Origin: Proales similis
Lineage: Eukaryota; Rotifera; Eurotatoria; Ploima; Proalidae
Length of the DNA stretch: 64,000 bases
Assembly (NCBI GenBank): GCA_019059635.1
Contig: JAGVRJ010000005.1
Location: 1,860,001 to 1,924,000, forward strand
Reading direction: 5' to 3'
Part shown: positions 32,203 through 44,118 of the stretch, piece by piece
Numbering within the stretch: position 1 is the first letter of the stretch
Layout: each line of letters opens with the position of its first letter
Notes under the pieces: generated by a model
Databases searched by the model: none
Told to the model about the DNA's origin: nothing
The model's input: only the letters and a program-made list of their open reading frames with translations
Position numbers and translations under genes: made by a program

Positions 32203-35180
32203 AGCTGATTCACTCGCCGTCGTCTTGTGCGGTCTTTTCATAACGAATATATTTCCGGCACACAGCCGCAGCCGCCCAATGTGGCCCCAAGTTCTTCTTT
32301 AAGCATGTTCTCGATCCTTATCTTCGTTCGGATGCGCTAATTCAAGAGACGAGTCGATCATGCAACGTTTATGGTCTAGTTGGGCGTTCAAGCTCATACA
32401 ACAATCTTCTATAATTCATTGACAAACAAGGCAAATAAAGCTCGTCATGTGAATAAACTCTGCGTTTCTCTGCTTGATTCTCCATTATGAAGCGCATTTT
32501 GGCATCACTCTCTCACTTGCCTATTGCCGGCCTAACTTAACTCACGTTCAATCGAGTAAAATAAGGCTGAAATTCATTTTATGCATCAAGCAGCGTCAAA
32601 AAAAAGTGTGACGTTCAATAGACTCGGGGAAGGCCGTGAGTATTGCCGACATCAAATGGCCTCAAAGAATGGCAACAGCTGCCAGAGAGCACTTCTAATC
32701 CATTTCGGACGGTGCCGCCTTAATTAAGTGCCTCCTTCCATCCTCAATCAATGTGGTTTTGCATATTCTTTTGTTAGAGACGTCAAATAGAGGACGGAAA
32801 TTTCAAATGCATTCTTCATCTGAGTTCATCTTTCTCTCTCTGTCTCTGTCTCTCTCTCTGTTCACTCTCTGACCCTCTTTCTTTATTAAGTTCGCTGTCT
32901 CTCTATCATAGGCCAAGTCCTCTCGCTTGCTACGCTAAATCAGAGAAATTCCTAGCCGCTTGTTTTTCTTTGCCGAGTGTTTCGAGCCGCCAATGTGCCA
33001 AGAAATGACATGCAGTTTATTTAAGTAGCCCCCCCTGCTGACAATCATTTCTCTTATCTTTTGACTCTGGATGGGGATTTCTTGCTTGCCTGCCTGCCTG
33101 ATTGTGCTAGCAACGCCCCAAATTCAATTAGGAATTTCTGAATAAATAATTAACTAGGTTGATGAGGCAAACGTCCATAGACGGAGTCGGTCGGCATCAG
33201 ACGCCTGCGGCACGCGCGACACGCTTTTTATTTTATTCATGTGCACCAAAGCGCAAATTACAGCGAAAAACAATCGTCTTGGTTAGATGCAAAGAAATGC
33301 AAGGAGAAACGGGCATTCTCACTCAAAGATTACGATCTGTTAGAACGGAGACAAACACTGTTCGCAACTCTATAATTCAATTTATTTCCCAGTGCCAACC
33401 AAGAATATCGATCGAATATTGCCTAAGGTACTCAACACCTATCGATTTTGCCCAGCGGGGCCTGTAGTTCAGCTCAAATCCATTTTCATTAATTCTCTCT
33501 ATTTGTTGCAATCAGATTTTTATCTGCCTCGAAATACGATCAGTTTGATCAATGAGGCGAGAGGTTTCCCTCTTACTTGGTCGTGTTATTTCTTGCAAAG
33601 TTTCTTGAATTTCATGATTGCTTTTGACTGACTCACGCCTAAACGCATATGTCACTAAATTTCTCCAGACTGTGTTTTTCTATATTTCGGATGGATGACA
33701 ATTTATGTGTCGGACAGTTTGTGTGATTTTCATCTAAATATAGCATTTAGGTGCCATCAGATAAATGTTGCTTGTCTGCCGATGCCAACTATGACGCTAC
33801 TAGCCAAACTGCAACTGACAATTTGCACTCAAAATGCGGCAGGAAACGAACCGACCAATCAATAAATTATGCCAGAGACAAGATAAAAAGGATTTTTCCT
33901 TCTTGTCTAATACTAAACGAGAAGCATGAGCCGTTCAACAACATAGTCACGTATGCTTTTAATATTTTTGTGGCTTTTCTTCTCCCATGTATTTTTTGCA
34001 TTTTTTCATTTGACTATGATCTACAATTGGACGCAGCCAAAAGTCGATTGGGTCGAGAAGCAAGCGCAATAATCTTGATTTCATTTATATTCTATTTCGT
34101 GTGAAAGATGAGCAAAAGAGATCTTTAATCGAGCTGAGCTTCGATTCTCTTCGTTTTCGTCGTCATCACCATCATCTGTTGAACGTAATTCTTTGTCGCG
34201 CTCACAATGCTATTTATGTGAGTGAAAAAGAATCTCCTTCGGATGAGTTATTGACAGCAGGGTTTGTTCAGACGGGCTTTTTAACCATGAATTAACGTTT
34301 CTGACGGCAGAGACTGCCTGCGTCGCTTTTATTCCTCCTTTTTCACTTCTTCTTGTCAAACAGCCTCTTAATCTATTTATACTTTTGTAATATTTTTTAA
34401 ATGTGCGTGTCTGCGCGTGTTCTTGTCTTTGGTATTTTTGCGTGTATCTGTTTGCGTTGAAGACGCGGCCTAACTGAAAGAATCAATTAATTAATTGAAT
34501 TGAATGTTTGCCTCCGCGCTCGTATTGATGTATCATGCAAGAGGCAGCAAAATTATGAACGATGAAGAAAAATGGCGCTTTCCGCAAGTCAATCGAGCGT
34601 TGAAGCCAGGCCTTTCCGCCTTAATGAGCGCAATTCCCTGCACTCAGTCCGGGCTCTTTTCTCTTCTACCAGGCCCGTTTTTGTTCGCCCTGCTTGGTCT
34701 GATCACTCAAATTCATTTTTAATTAGTCAACTATATCAATCATAATGAGAAGGAAATTCTTGCGAACCACAACTTCAACTCCGAATGATAATTATTGGGA
34801 TTATTGGGCGTCTACAGTACCTCCTGCGGGTGGCGTCAGTCATTTGGGATGACGAAAATGATGCACGGGTTCGTTAGTAAAAGAAAATGCACATTCGTCT
34901 CCTGCTAGATTGTACATCAAGCGAGCCTGTAAGAGCTCCACTGCTCTTTTTAATCTTGTCATTGTTTCATAACTTTTTCAACTAATTAATTTGGCTTATA
35001 ACGAGCGGATAGAACTGTCTTGGCTTAGAGTGAATTGCTTGGCAAGCTTCTTTTTCTTGCACCGTCGCTCATAATTTACCTCGACTTGTTATCGTCAAGA
35101 GTTGGCCGTGAAACTCATAAAATTGACGAAATTTTCTTTTCAATCGGGCCAACCTGAAGCAATAAAAGAGCGAATGGTTG

Positions 35181-35200
35181 AGAGAGAGAGAGAGAGAGAG
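35181..35200 (+). repeat. (AG)n microsatellite
   Basis: Ten perfect AG units in the intergenic stretch about 0.9 kb upstream of the globin gene. Confidence 0.9.
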
Positions 35201-36085
35201 ATAGGAAAAAAGTCTGACAAGCAAGCAATTGTGTGTTTGCGTGCTAATTTGGTCAGCACCTCCGATGGTCTTTTCTTCAGCAGCTTAAGCCCTATTTACG
35301 TAATCGTTCTTAATTTTTTCGCAGCTCGAGCCCATCGCATTAAGTCGGCTGTTATAATAGCTCGCAAATCGCTTAGAGTCTCGCCTAAGCGGGAAGTTGA
35401 ATTAACAAACCAGTTTTAATAGCTTGAGGTCGGATTTATGGGAAGAAAATTTTTCGCAAGCGAAACTCATTTATGAGAAAAAAAAATTAAAGAAACCGTC
35501 GGCTGCCACCGCTGCTGACGCCGCCACCACCATCAACACCATTTCTTCAGAAAATATCTATCATTGTTTTCATTTAGCCAGCGCTCAGCTGAGAGCAAAT
35601 GTCAGCGGGCCAATTAGTTTAGGCGCCAATCTCTCCTCGCACTAGTCGAGCATTATGATCAAGGCAGGAGTTGAATCGATCACTAAAAAGCCTACGGATT
35701 TCATTTATTAACTTGAAAACATCGTAATCGTTTTTACTTAAGCTACTCGAGAGTGCATTATGAGCCGAGTTGAGAGCGGCACCATCTCGGCGCTACTTTA
35801 TTTGCCGCTTGGGAGCTAAGTGCTTGCTTGCGAGCTCTTTTTTTTTTTTATATCGGGTTCCATAGGTGCACGAATAGGCCCTTCAATCGAGCGCAGAATT
35901 TTTGTCATTCTTTAGTTTGTGTAGCGGTTGCCGCCCAAGCTGCCACAACGCTGCTGCATAAGACACTCAAGCTCAATGATTAATGAGAGTCCTAGATGCG
36001 AATTTTAGAATCGAATTGAGAGCCGCCTTTTTATTCGATTAAAATACAAACCAACCGACTCAGCAGAATCGAGCAACGGAAACAC

Positions 36086-36095
36086 TATTTAAAAG
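36086..36095 (+). promoter_or_regulatory. TATA-like element of the globin gene
   Basis: TATTTAAAAG, 37 bases before the globin start codon. A very short 5' UTR would follow. Confidence 0.4.
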
Positions 36096-36122
36096 AGGCC
36101 TCGTTCGCTAATTATTGAGACG

Positions 36123-36815
36123 ATGGGTTGCGCTTCATCTAATCAAGAGGATAGAGCAGATGCTAAGAAAAATGGAAAGTCGAACGGAGCTGCAGAAAAC
36201 GAACAAACCGAGCCACAGCCTCCCAAGCAAAATCCATACATGTCCCTCACACACAAGGACATTTTTCACTTGAAAATGTCCTGGAAGGGCGTTAAACGAA
36301 GCATGGAGGAAACGGGTGTTGCAATGTTTATGAAGTAATTTCTCAATTCAATTTAGTTTTACTCAAATTTTAGTTTTATATTTTCATTTAAAAGTATGTT
36401 CGAGTCAAACGCCGAGTTAAAAAAATACTTTGAAAAATTCAAAGACATGGATAACGAAAAGTTGATTAAGAGCACGATACTGCAAGACCACGCGAGCAAT
36501 GTGATGGAGGCCATCGACTCAGCAATTATGCAACTGGACGATGCCGATAAAGCGCACGAAAGTCTGAAGAAGATGGGCGCTGAGCACAAGGCGAGAGGAG
36601 TATCGGAGGATAGTCTCAAGGTAGCCGCTTGAATTTCTCCTAATCTGTTTGATTTGCTAACTTGTTTGGGGAAAAAAAAACAGCAAATTCGAGATCCATT
36701 CCTTAAGGCAGCCGAACAAACACTCGGAGACCGCTACTCTGAGCGCATGCGCAACATATACGAAGTTTTCATTGACTACATTATAAAGGCCATGATCGAG
36801 GGCTATAGTTTATGA
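36123..36815 (+). CDS. Globin with N-terminal acylation signal (globin-X-like)
   Basis: Predicted 189 residues, exons 36123-36334, 36395-36620 and 36684-36815. The start MGCASS fits the N-myristoylation consensus (Gly2, Ser6), with Cys3 available for palmitoylation, so the protein is probably membrane-anchored. About 35 Asn/Glu/Pro-rich residues precede the globin fold, which has YFEKFKDM (CD1 Phe), distal His in LQDHASNVMEAID and proximal His in MGAEHKARGV. These features match metazoan globin X, which is thought to act in redox protection rather than oxygen transport. The 3' end was taken at the TGA at 36813. A 29-nt intron there would extend the frame but seems too short. Confidence 0.88.
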
Positions 36816-38013
36816 TTTTACTTAATTGGCCTTCAGTCGTACAACAGCGCAAAGTACGAAACTTCTGCGAACGTGCTCAAACCGAGCTTTATATAATGCT
36901 TCGAATGAACTCAACGGGTCCTCTGTTTTGTGGCTGCTAGATCGAGTTTATTTTTAAGTTTTTTTTCTCTCTCTCTCTTTTTCTCAAAAACACCAACAAA
37001 CCCATCTTTCTATTGTTCTTATCCGTTTTCTTTCTTTCTCTCTCTTTCTTTCTTGTTAGCTGGAAATTCCTGCTTGAATTAAAATCAAAATTTTCTTCTA
37101 ATTTGTATAAAAAATGACAAAATTAATTTCTTTTTGTTCGGAATCATTCGAGACCAATGTGACGGTAATAAATCGAGAAAGAAGCTGATTTTTATCAAAT
37201 TTCAAAATGATGATGTCAATTCGTTTGTGAATTAGGGAGATGGCAAAGAAAAGAAATTATGCTTGCGCAGAAAAGAGTGAAATTTTAGAGGAAAATAAAA
37301 TAATCATGGGACGTTCTAATTTATTTTTTTTAGAATAAAATACGTTTGCGGCATTGCCTCCGTCACAAAGAGTCAGAAGCCCATTTTAAAATAATTATGA
37401 AAGAGCGTTTGAAGCAACGGGGCAAGTGAATAGAGATGGCGAGAATAGCGACGAAATAGCAAAGCCAAAAGAGTCAAACGAGCAAAAGCTCTACAAAAAT
37501 GACAGAGCTTGAGAAGGGGCTTTGCACTCGCGTGAGAGATGGACGATTTGTTCAGCGCGACTTGAAGTCAAATAGGCAATTTGACTAGAGCACTATGAAT
37601 TATGAGACGTGTGCGATTACTTCTTTTCCTACTTGGCGCTGAGAGAGAGAGAGCAATAGAGATAGAAAAGGGAGGATTTACATTTAGACTGACCCCAAGT
37701 GACACGAGATCTTCACCGAGTTGGCGATGGCGAGGGCAAATCAAATCGCTCAAAGTTTACGTTGTTTTGTTTGATTCAAAGTCTTGATTGCTCGTGGCGA
37801 TTGCTTTTCTAAAATTACGATCGCGGCCATCGCCAACAGTAGCGTTTGTGGAACAAATTGAAGAGAAGTGTGTGAGCGAAAGAGACAAACAGAGCGAAAA
37901 AGAGAGACAGCCGATGAGAAATAGAAGAGGTCGATAGCCAGGTCGTTGACGCGGGCAAATATTTGGGGACAGTCCGAGAACGAAATTAAGCCAAGTCATT
38001 ATTTAACTGCTTG

Positions 38014-38039
38014 TCTATACGCTTGTTTGAGCGTATAGA
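38014..38039. repeat. Perfect 9-bp inverted repeat with 8-nt loop
   Basis: TCTATACGC and GCGTATAGA flank the loop TTGTTTGA, about 200 bases upstream of the calmodulin-like start codon. Could be a hairpin or a dyad binding site. No family recognised. Confidence 0.7.
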
Positions 38040-38144
38040 TTTCAATTAAAACCAGCTTTAAAAAAGCGAGCCTTAATCTAGGAGATTACCGATCGATTAG
38101 CCGATCACTTCAATCGGAGTGGCTTAATGCACCCATTCGGTTGA

Positions 38145-38151
38145 TATATAT
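38145..38151 (+). promoter_or_regulatory. TATA element of the intronless calmodulin-like gene
   Basis: TATATAT, 88 bases before the start codon. Leaves a 5' UTR of about 60 bases if used at normal spacing. Confidence 0.4.
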
Positions 38152-38238
38152 GGCAAAGAAGCGTTTGAGTCTAGATTTAGAGTCTCTAAATTCAAATTTT
38201 GTGAGGCGACACTTTTAGACCGCGGAACAGAACGGAAC

Positions 38239-38691
38239 ATGTCAAGCAGCAATTCGCGAATCAGCCAAAGAGAGCAGCTCGAGTACCAAGAAACGTTCAA
38301 CTTCTTTGACACGGATCAAGACGGATATATTGAGACAAAGGAGATCGGAAAGGTGATGAGATGCTGCGGGTTATATCCGACGGAAGCAGACATTTCAAAT
38401 ATAGCCAAGAGCGTCGGAAGGAACAAGATAGATTTCAACGAATTTCTCTCGTTCGTGTCTCGAAACGTGGCCGACACGAAAATCAACGAGCAGCAGATGA
38501 GAGAGGCGTTCAGGATGTTTGACAACTATGGCAACGGCTTTGTGAATTTAATGCAATTGAGAAACGCGCTGCAGAACCTGGGCGAAAAGCTTCGCGATGA
38601 AGAGATCGACGAACTGATCAGGGAGGCTGACATTGACACTGATGGCAACGTCAACTACGAAGAGCTTGTGCGAATTCTCACCAAAAACTAA
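38239..38691 (+). CDS. Intronless calmodulin-like protein with degenerate middle EF-hands
   Basis: 150 residues in one exon, close to calmodulin length (149). EF1 ([12 protein letters not shown]) and EF4 ([12 protein letters not shown]) keep all calcium ligands. EF2 reads [11 protein letters not shown], one residue short and without the first Asp. EF3 reads [12 protein letters not shown], with Tyr at position 3 and Gln instead of Glu at 12. So two sites probably bind calcium. The end [10 protein letters not shown] resembles calmodulin's. Lack of introns, when the other two EF-hand genes of this window keep calmodulin-type introns, suggests a retroposed copy. No poly-A remnant was seen at its 3' side. 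Confidence 0.9.
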   Translation: MSSSNSRISQREQLEYQETFNFFDTDQDGYIETKEIGKVMRCCGLYPTEADISNIAKSVGRNKIDFNEFLSFVSRNVADTKINEQQMREAFRMFDNYGNGFVNLMQLRNALQNLGEKLRDEEIDELIREADIDTDGNVNYEELVRILTKN

Positions 38692-41263
38692 TCTCCTCTC
38701 CCAGATGCTGCTTTAGACCGAAGCATTTATTCTATTCATAAACTTTTCTTGTTTCTTTGGCGCTTTTTCTCCAAATTTATCATCTCTAGCCCGTTCGTGC
38801 AACTCGTCAATCTCACGTTCTATTCAAAATCGAACTAGACCAACCCATTTGTGTTTCCTCATCGTTTTTTTTTTCTATTTCCTACTATTTACTGACCGGG
38901 AATAAATTGCAATTTGTAGAAAGCGTACACACTCTCCGTTGAGAATAAGGCTAAAAATATCAAGAGAAGCTATTTTCATTTGGTCTCTAGCTGTCTGAAG
39001 CCGAATTCGGACTAAGGTTGATAATAAGACTGGATAAATATGCGATGAGAAAGAAATGCTGCTGTTTGATGGTTGCGCTCCTGAAAATAAGGAAAAAGAA
39101 TGAATTGAGAAGAACGGGCCGCAACGTTAACTAACCAAAGAGCGCCGATCTGGCCAGTGTTGCTCTTGTTGGTTTGTTATCGACCGAGCTCAAACGAATT
39201 GTTCCGAGAACAAGCTTCTATTTAATTGCAAACATCCTCACTCTCATATGAAAGGGGCCCGAGTGTTAATTAATTTATTAAATGATAGACAAATGGCCAG
39301 GCTTGTGTTTGTTATTTTCATAGTGCCGGGGCCGCATAAGACTGCGATTCTTACTTGTTTGTAGCGGTGCTAACAAGCCTGCTCAAAAACAATCATGTTG
39401 GAGAATGCAGCCGGCCGGCCGAAAGCTCGGCCTGGGAGTAAACAAGCGTGAGGAGCGAGAGAGAGAGAGAGGCAGAGCAACTAGCCGCATCCGACTTGCC
39501 GATTTGTTTTATTTTGTATCATTATTTCTATTATTCTTATCGCACAAGCATGGAAATAACTGAGCATTTATTGTTTACACATCATCCGATATGATTCAAC
39601 TCGTATTTTTGTAATCAGTGCGTGTGTGTGTGTGTGTGTTTAAACTCTGGTCTTCAAATCGAGAGAAGCCGCCTCGCAGCTTTTGGAAGCTAGTTCCCAA
39701 ATCGCTCCGGCTCGAGCCGATTTAATCGTAAATAAACACAACCAATGCTGTCTGATGAAGGCAAAAATTTGCCCCAAGTTAGCAAGTCAGACATCCTATT
39801 CTATTTCCACTTTTGCCTCTCTCGCTCTTTCGTGGTTGCTAGACAGAATTGCTGAACTACACGGCTCAGTGCAATCGGGTCGTTATTTATTGTCTGAGCT
39901 GATTCAGTCTTTAGCCCCGATTCAAGTCTCTAGGCTGCATGCAGCTCAATTTAGAAATTGTCATGAACTGAGTAGATTACTGCGCTCGATTTACGCAAAG
40001 GTTAAACTATCTCTCGAATTTAATCGCCTGTAACTTGGTCAAATGATGAACGACGGAGGAGAGCGGCCGATATGGGCGCGGTATGGTCATAAAGAGAGAA
40101 ATAGTCTTTGTGAATGATTTATCACTCGAGGGAACAGAGCGGCGTTAATAAACGCGCTCAAGTCAAATAGATGGCGCAATCTCTGTTTCCCGTTGCTGCT
40201 ATCTTGGCCTGTAGAGGCTCGTCCAGAGTCCGAGTCCGCAATCATTTGCATATCAACTTTTATCAGGACGCGCACATGCTCTACCTTCAGTGGTCAGGGT
40301 CTAAGGGACGTTGCCGCATGGTCTTTGATAATTAAAGCAGCCGTCTTGCTCATCACTTGGCACGTACAGACTTCATTGGCTTATTTGCCGCTGCTCAGAG
40401 TCCTTTTCGATCGAGGAAATCTCTGACCAGCTGGCCTGTGTTGCGGCGTTTTCGAGGTGAGCTGGAAACTGACTTTATTCTCGAGGGTTCGCTCGGCGCA
40501 GATGATAATTATGACGATCGTGATGAGAAATGAGTATGACAAGTAGATTGATTTGAAATGAACAACCACGCTGCTCTGCCTTGGAAGGTAAGAGGCGAGC
40601 AGAAATGTAAAACGTGTGAAATCAGATCGCTTTTATTAATGGAAACAGGTTCTGACGACTAATGAATTGATAAGAGCCAAGTAAATTAAAATTTGCTTGA
40701 CGCCATTCGAACACTTGTTTCATCCTTCATTTCCCATAATTAAACTGAATCATCAAGTCATACGATAGGCACGCTGCTGCTGCTGACCTGATTAGATACT
40801 GTGAGAAGAGAGTTATTAAGCGAAATGCTATTCCTCTTCGTCCAATAGCATTTAAAACTAATCTTGACCGCGCTTGATTCTGGCCAATAGAATACGCCCC
40901 CAAAAGCAAATTGCTTTTTGTCCTTTATTTTTATTCAATTTTAAAACGAAAGGAAAAGAGACAAACAAAACTGGCTTAAGAGCTCTGGTCATTTTACAAA
41001 TAAACTCCAGCAAGAATTAGGAAACTTTCAAGTGAATAAATGGGTTTTAACGCGCCTCGGCTCGCAAAATTCAGCTGATCGAGTGATCACAAACGCCCAC
41101 AGCGATAAATAATAAAAAGTTTTGCTTTTACAAAAACACAAAATCAAGAAGAATGAGAGGAGGAGCCGCATCGAAACATGACGGGCAGAAGAGCTATCAG
41201 TGAGAGAACAGCGTTGTAGACTCTGCTCTAGTCGGCTGGTTGAAGAATCGCGCCCAGGCATGT
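38692..41263. other. Gene-poor 3' flank of Pax1/9
   Basis: About 2.6 kb, with a (GT)n tract at 39622-39639 and GAGA patches near 39455-39472. A 116-codon frame at 39683-40033 begins without ATG context and lacks motifs. Probably regulatory sequence of the neighbouring Pax gene (inference). Confidence 0.4.
39622..39639 (+). repeat. (GT)n microsatellite
   Basis: About nine GT units in intergenic sequence. Confidence 0.85.
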
Positions 41264-42571
41264 TCATGATGCTTGTTGAGTCATTGGCAAATAAAAGTTT
41301 GCCTGAGAAGAGCACGAGTTGGCCGCTGCTAGTAAATTGGATGCTTTGCTGCTCGGGTGAGACTGTAGACTCGAATCATGTGTTGATTGTTGCACGGGCG
41401 AGGTACTCTGCTGATTGAAGTTGGCCGAGTTTGGCATTCCATTTCTTAGTAAATATTCCTGGTTCATTAGACTTTGATGTGCGGGAGCATTGGGCGATTG
41501 GCCAAAGTAGTAGTAGTTGGCATAGTCATGATAGCTGTAATCGCGCTTGGCGATGTTGGGTTGTTGCTGACGTTCGCTTGCATATCCGATGCCATAGCTC
41601 TGATTGTACGAGCTGTAGGGCGAAGCGCTTGAGACAGAGCAGATCTGATGTGCACTCAATTCAGGAGTTGAATAGTTGGGCGTACTGTACATGCCGTAGT
41701 TCAAGGGATAAGGATTTAGTCGGTGAGACATGGCAAATGGTGAGTTGAGCGCGCTGCCCATCGACCACGAAGAGTCGAGTGGGTTAGGTTCTGATTTGAC
41801 TAGTGCGCACGAGTCTGTCGTTTTGTTCTGCGCACATTGAGACGATGAAAAGGAAGAAGATGACGACGAAGATGAGGAGAAGTGTGGCTGATTGTTCTGC
41901 TGATAGTTGGGCGAGATGTTCGATAGAAGGCTGGAAGAGAGCTCGTCTTTGACGTCCATCATGAATTGCGACTGCGAGGCAGACAGCGGCGAGGAGGAGG
42001 ATGAAATCGAAGACTCGTTCGCTTCGTCACTGTAGGTTTTGACGCGATTCGATTTTTTCACGCATTCTTGCTCGCCACCGCCGCAGCCGCCGTCGCCAAA
42101 GATCGCAAAGCCGGCGCCTGCATCGCTCGACTCAAAGCCAGGCTGCGAGAGTGGGCCAATTTTGTTGCGAAGTATTCGACTTATGGAGCTCACTGACGGC
42201 ACATTGTATTTATCGCAAATACGCTCTTGAAGTAGCTTGTCCCTAATTTCCCAGGCGAATATGCCTTGGTCGCGGTTTTTGTATTCGCGAATTTTGGCCA
42301 CAACCTTGGGAGTGGTGACGCGCGGCTTGCTGCCTCCGATCGCTCCGGGCAAGATGCTGCCCGTCTCCTGGTAGCGAGCCAAAATCTTGCTCACACAGCC
42401 GTGAGAGACGCGTAATTGCCGGCTTATGTCGCAAGGCCGAATGCCTAGATTTGCCATCTCGACGATACGCATTCGAATCGAGTTGGGCAGCGGGCGTCCG
42501 TTCACAAACACGCCACCAAGCTGATTTACCTCTCCATAAGGCAGTCCGTTCGAATCTTCGGTTGTAACCAT
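41264..42571 (-). CDS. Pax1/9: Pax1/9-type paired-domain transcription factor, intronless
   Basis: 435 residues in one uninterrupted frame. The paired domain occupies about residues 13-140: [64 protein letters not shown] and [17 protein letters not shown]. Sequence and lack of a homeodomain fit the Pax1/9 (Drosophila Pox meso) class. I see no octapeptide of the HxSxxxILG kind. The C-terminal 290 residues are Ser/Asn/Gln/Tyr-rich and look like an activation domain. Pax1/9 acts in pharyngeal endoderm and mesoderm of bilaterians. Most Pax genes interrupt the paired box with introns and this one does not. Large gene-poor flanks on both sides suggest complex regulation. Confidence 0.93.
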   Translation of the reverse strand: MVTTEDSNGLPYGEVNQLGGVFVNGRPLPNSIRMRIVEMANLGIRPCDISRQLRVSHGCVSKILARYQETGSILPGAIGGSKPRVTTPKVVAKIREYKNRDQGIFAWEIRDKLLQERICDKYNVPSVSSISRILRNKIGPLSQPGFESSDAGAGFAIFGDGGCGGGEQECVKKSNRVKTYSDEANESSISSSSSPLSASQSQFMMDVKDELSSSLLSNISPNYQQNNQPHFSSSSSSSSSFSSSQCAQNKTTDSCALVKSEPNPLDSSWSMGSALNSPFAMSHRLNPYPLNYGMYSTPNYSTPELSAHQICSVSSASPYSSYNQSYGIGYASERQQQPNIAKRDYSYHDYANYYYFGQSPNAPAHQSLMNQEYLLRNGMPNSANFNQQSTSPVQQSTHDSSLQSHPSSKASNLLAAANSCSSQANFYLPMTQQAS

Positions 42572-42734
42572 CGTTATTTTAAATCTGCATTAACGTGTTG
42601 ATTAACGCTCGTTTGTTTACGCTTCGAATCTTTCACTCGTTTCTGAAAAACGATTTCTTCTTTTTCTAAACCACACAAATGATTGATCGAATCATTTCTC
42701 TCGCTAGTCTCTTTTTCTCTGTCGAATATTCCCA

Positions 42735-42754
42735 TCTCTCTCTCTCTCTCTCTC
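42735..42754 (+). repeat. (TC)n microsatellite upstream of Pax1/9
   Basis: Ten perfect TC units about 165 bases 5' of the Pax start codon. Read on the gene's strand this is a GAGA tract. Confidence 0.9.
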
Positions 42755-44089
42755 GCTGTGCTAGCAATCTCACTGTCTTTCGGGCCCTATTCAATATTAT
42801 AAACAAAACTGAAAATCGACACACACACACGCGCACAAACAATGATGAAGTGTGAGAAATTGAGGAGAAAACTTGAAGAACAAATAGAAATCGAGAAAGA
42901 AAATGATAATTAGAAGCCGAGAATCAAGTTTGATGGAACTAAAACTGACATTTAGAACGTCAGAGCCCATCATGGTCTGATAACGGGACAAGCGTGCTCA
43001 GGTAAGCTAGAACACTGCTCACGGCGGGTAAGCAAAGCTAGTTGGCTTGATTAAGAACTGTGCGAGAATTCTAGCACATATCTCAGGCGAGAATGAAAAT
43101 GGCACAGATTTGTCCGCGCATTTTTTAGAGCAACCAGGATAGCCCGGCGATCGCTGGGAGGAGAATGAGGCTGACGAATAAGCGAACGGCTACGGCCCGC
43201 ATTCAGCAAGTTAATTTATAGACTGGAGAAAATAAAAGCGCCGCCGGTACAACACTTTTTTTTGGTTCACTCTCTCTCTCCCTCTTAATTAACCTGATCG
43301 AATTAGAATTGGTTCACTATTAAATTTAATAGATATGCAAATAGATCGGAGAGTGCCTACACAGACACGAGCCGGTTGTGTGAATTATCATCTTGACGAG
43401 ATAATGGGCAAATAATAAGCGGCAACACCGTTTGTGCACGATCGCTTTATGTTTTATGATCATACTCAATCAAAAAGTGAAGCGTTGCGATCTAAAAACG
43501 ACCAAGCGCACCGATTCAAATTTTGCCTCTTGCCACCCTCCCTACTCCTCTCTGCTCTATTCTGGTCTCAGTGTGTGTGTGTGTATTTTTTAATTAAACA
43601 TTATCTCTTTAATGATGCGGTAAAATACAACACCTTCGGTCGATTCGAGCGCGGCTCACAAACCAAGCGCGATAAAGCGAAATTAAAATAAGAAACCACT
43701 TTCACTTACCCATATCCATGATGTATTCGATGGGCAATCAACCGAACTTGACAAAAGAGTTTAAAGGCTTGTATCGGAATTTCAACGGCCTGGTCTCTTC
43801 TCTGTGATCTAGCTTTTCGGCTTCTTCAATCGCTCTGGTTCTAAAGTTTACTTAAAAAGTGAGATGAACATTTCATCAAGAAGCGAAATGCAACAAGTTT
43901 GGTTGCGAACGGATTGATGTTTGTGAAGATTTAGAATCGACGAGCAAACTACGCCATCTAAGCTGAATGGACGAGGCGCGTGAAAGTCGAGCTATTCAAT
44001 GAGTTAAAGGTTGCAGGCTGGCGTCGAATGACCAATGAATGCGGCCAATTAAGGGCATGGCGTCTAATATTCGAGTTCCCATAGCCAGT

Positions 44090-44118
44090 CTCTCTCTTTC
44101 TCCTCTCTCTCTCTCTCT
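44090..44118 (+). repeat. Pyrimidine (TC)-rich repeat
   Basis: Two TC runs separated by TTTCTCC in the Pax upstream region. Confidence 0.8.

Larger units (their letters stand above)
32203..36122. other. Largest gene-poor stretch of the window
   Basis: About 3.9 kb upstream of the globin gene. Pyrimidine repeat (TCTC/TGTCTC) at 32832-32870, tandem TGCC units near 33085-33105, and an (AG)n tract at 35181-35200. Open frames at 33159-33467, 33392-33631, 33751-34104, 35102-35419 and 35424-35645 lack motifs and plausible splice partners. Probably regulatory DNA, or it may hold an unrecognised gene with tiny exons. Confidence 0.4.
36816..38238. other. Intergenic between globin and intronless calmodulin-like gene
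   Basis: About 1.4 kb with several pyrimidine/CT patches (36966-36985, 37030-37055) and purine patches (37630-37650). The hairpin at 38014-38039 and a TATA element at 38145-38151 lie near its right end. No gene seen. Confidence 0.45.

Noticed and set aside
33159-34104. Three overlapping frames of 79-117 codons
   Set aside because: No motif, no consistent exon joins, composition like intergenic DNA.
36805-36900. Globin continuing through a 29-nt intron (GTTTAT...CAG)
   Set aside because: Intron shorter than any other here with a weak donor. The TGA at 36813 gives a complete globin fold.
39683-40033. 116-codon frame downstream of Pax1/9
   Set aside because: No motif, non-ATG start and no splice signals in agreement.
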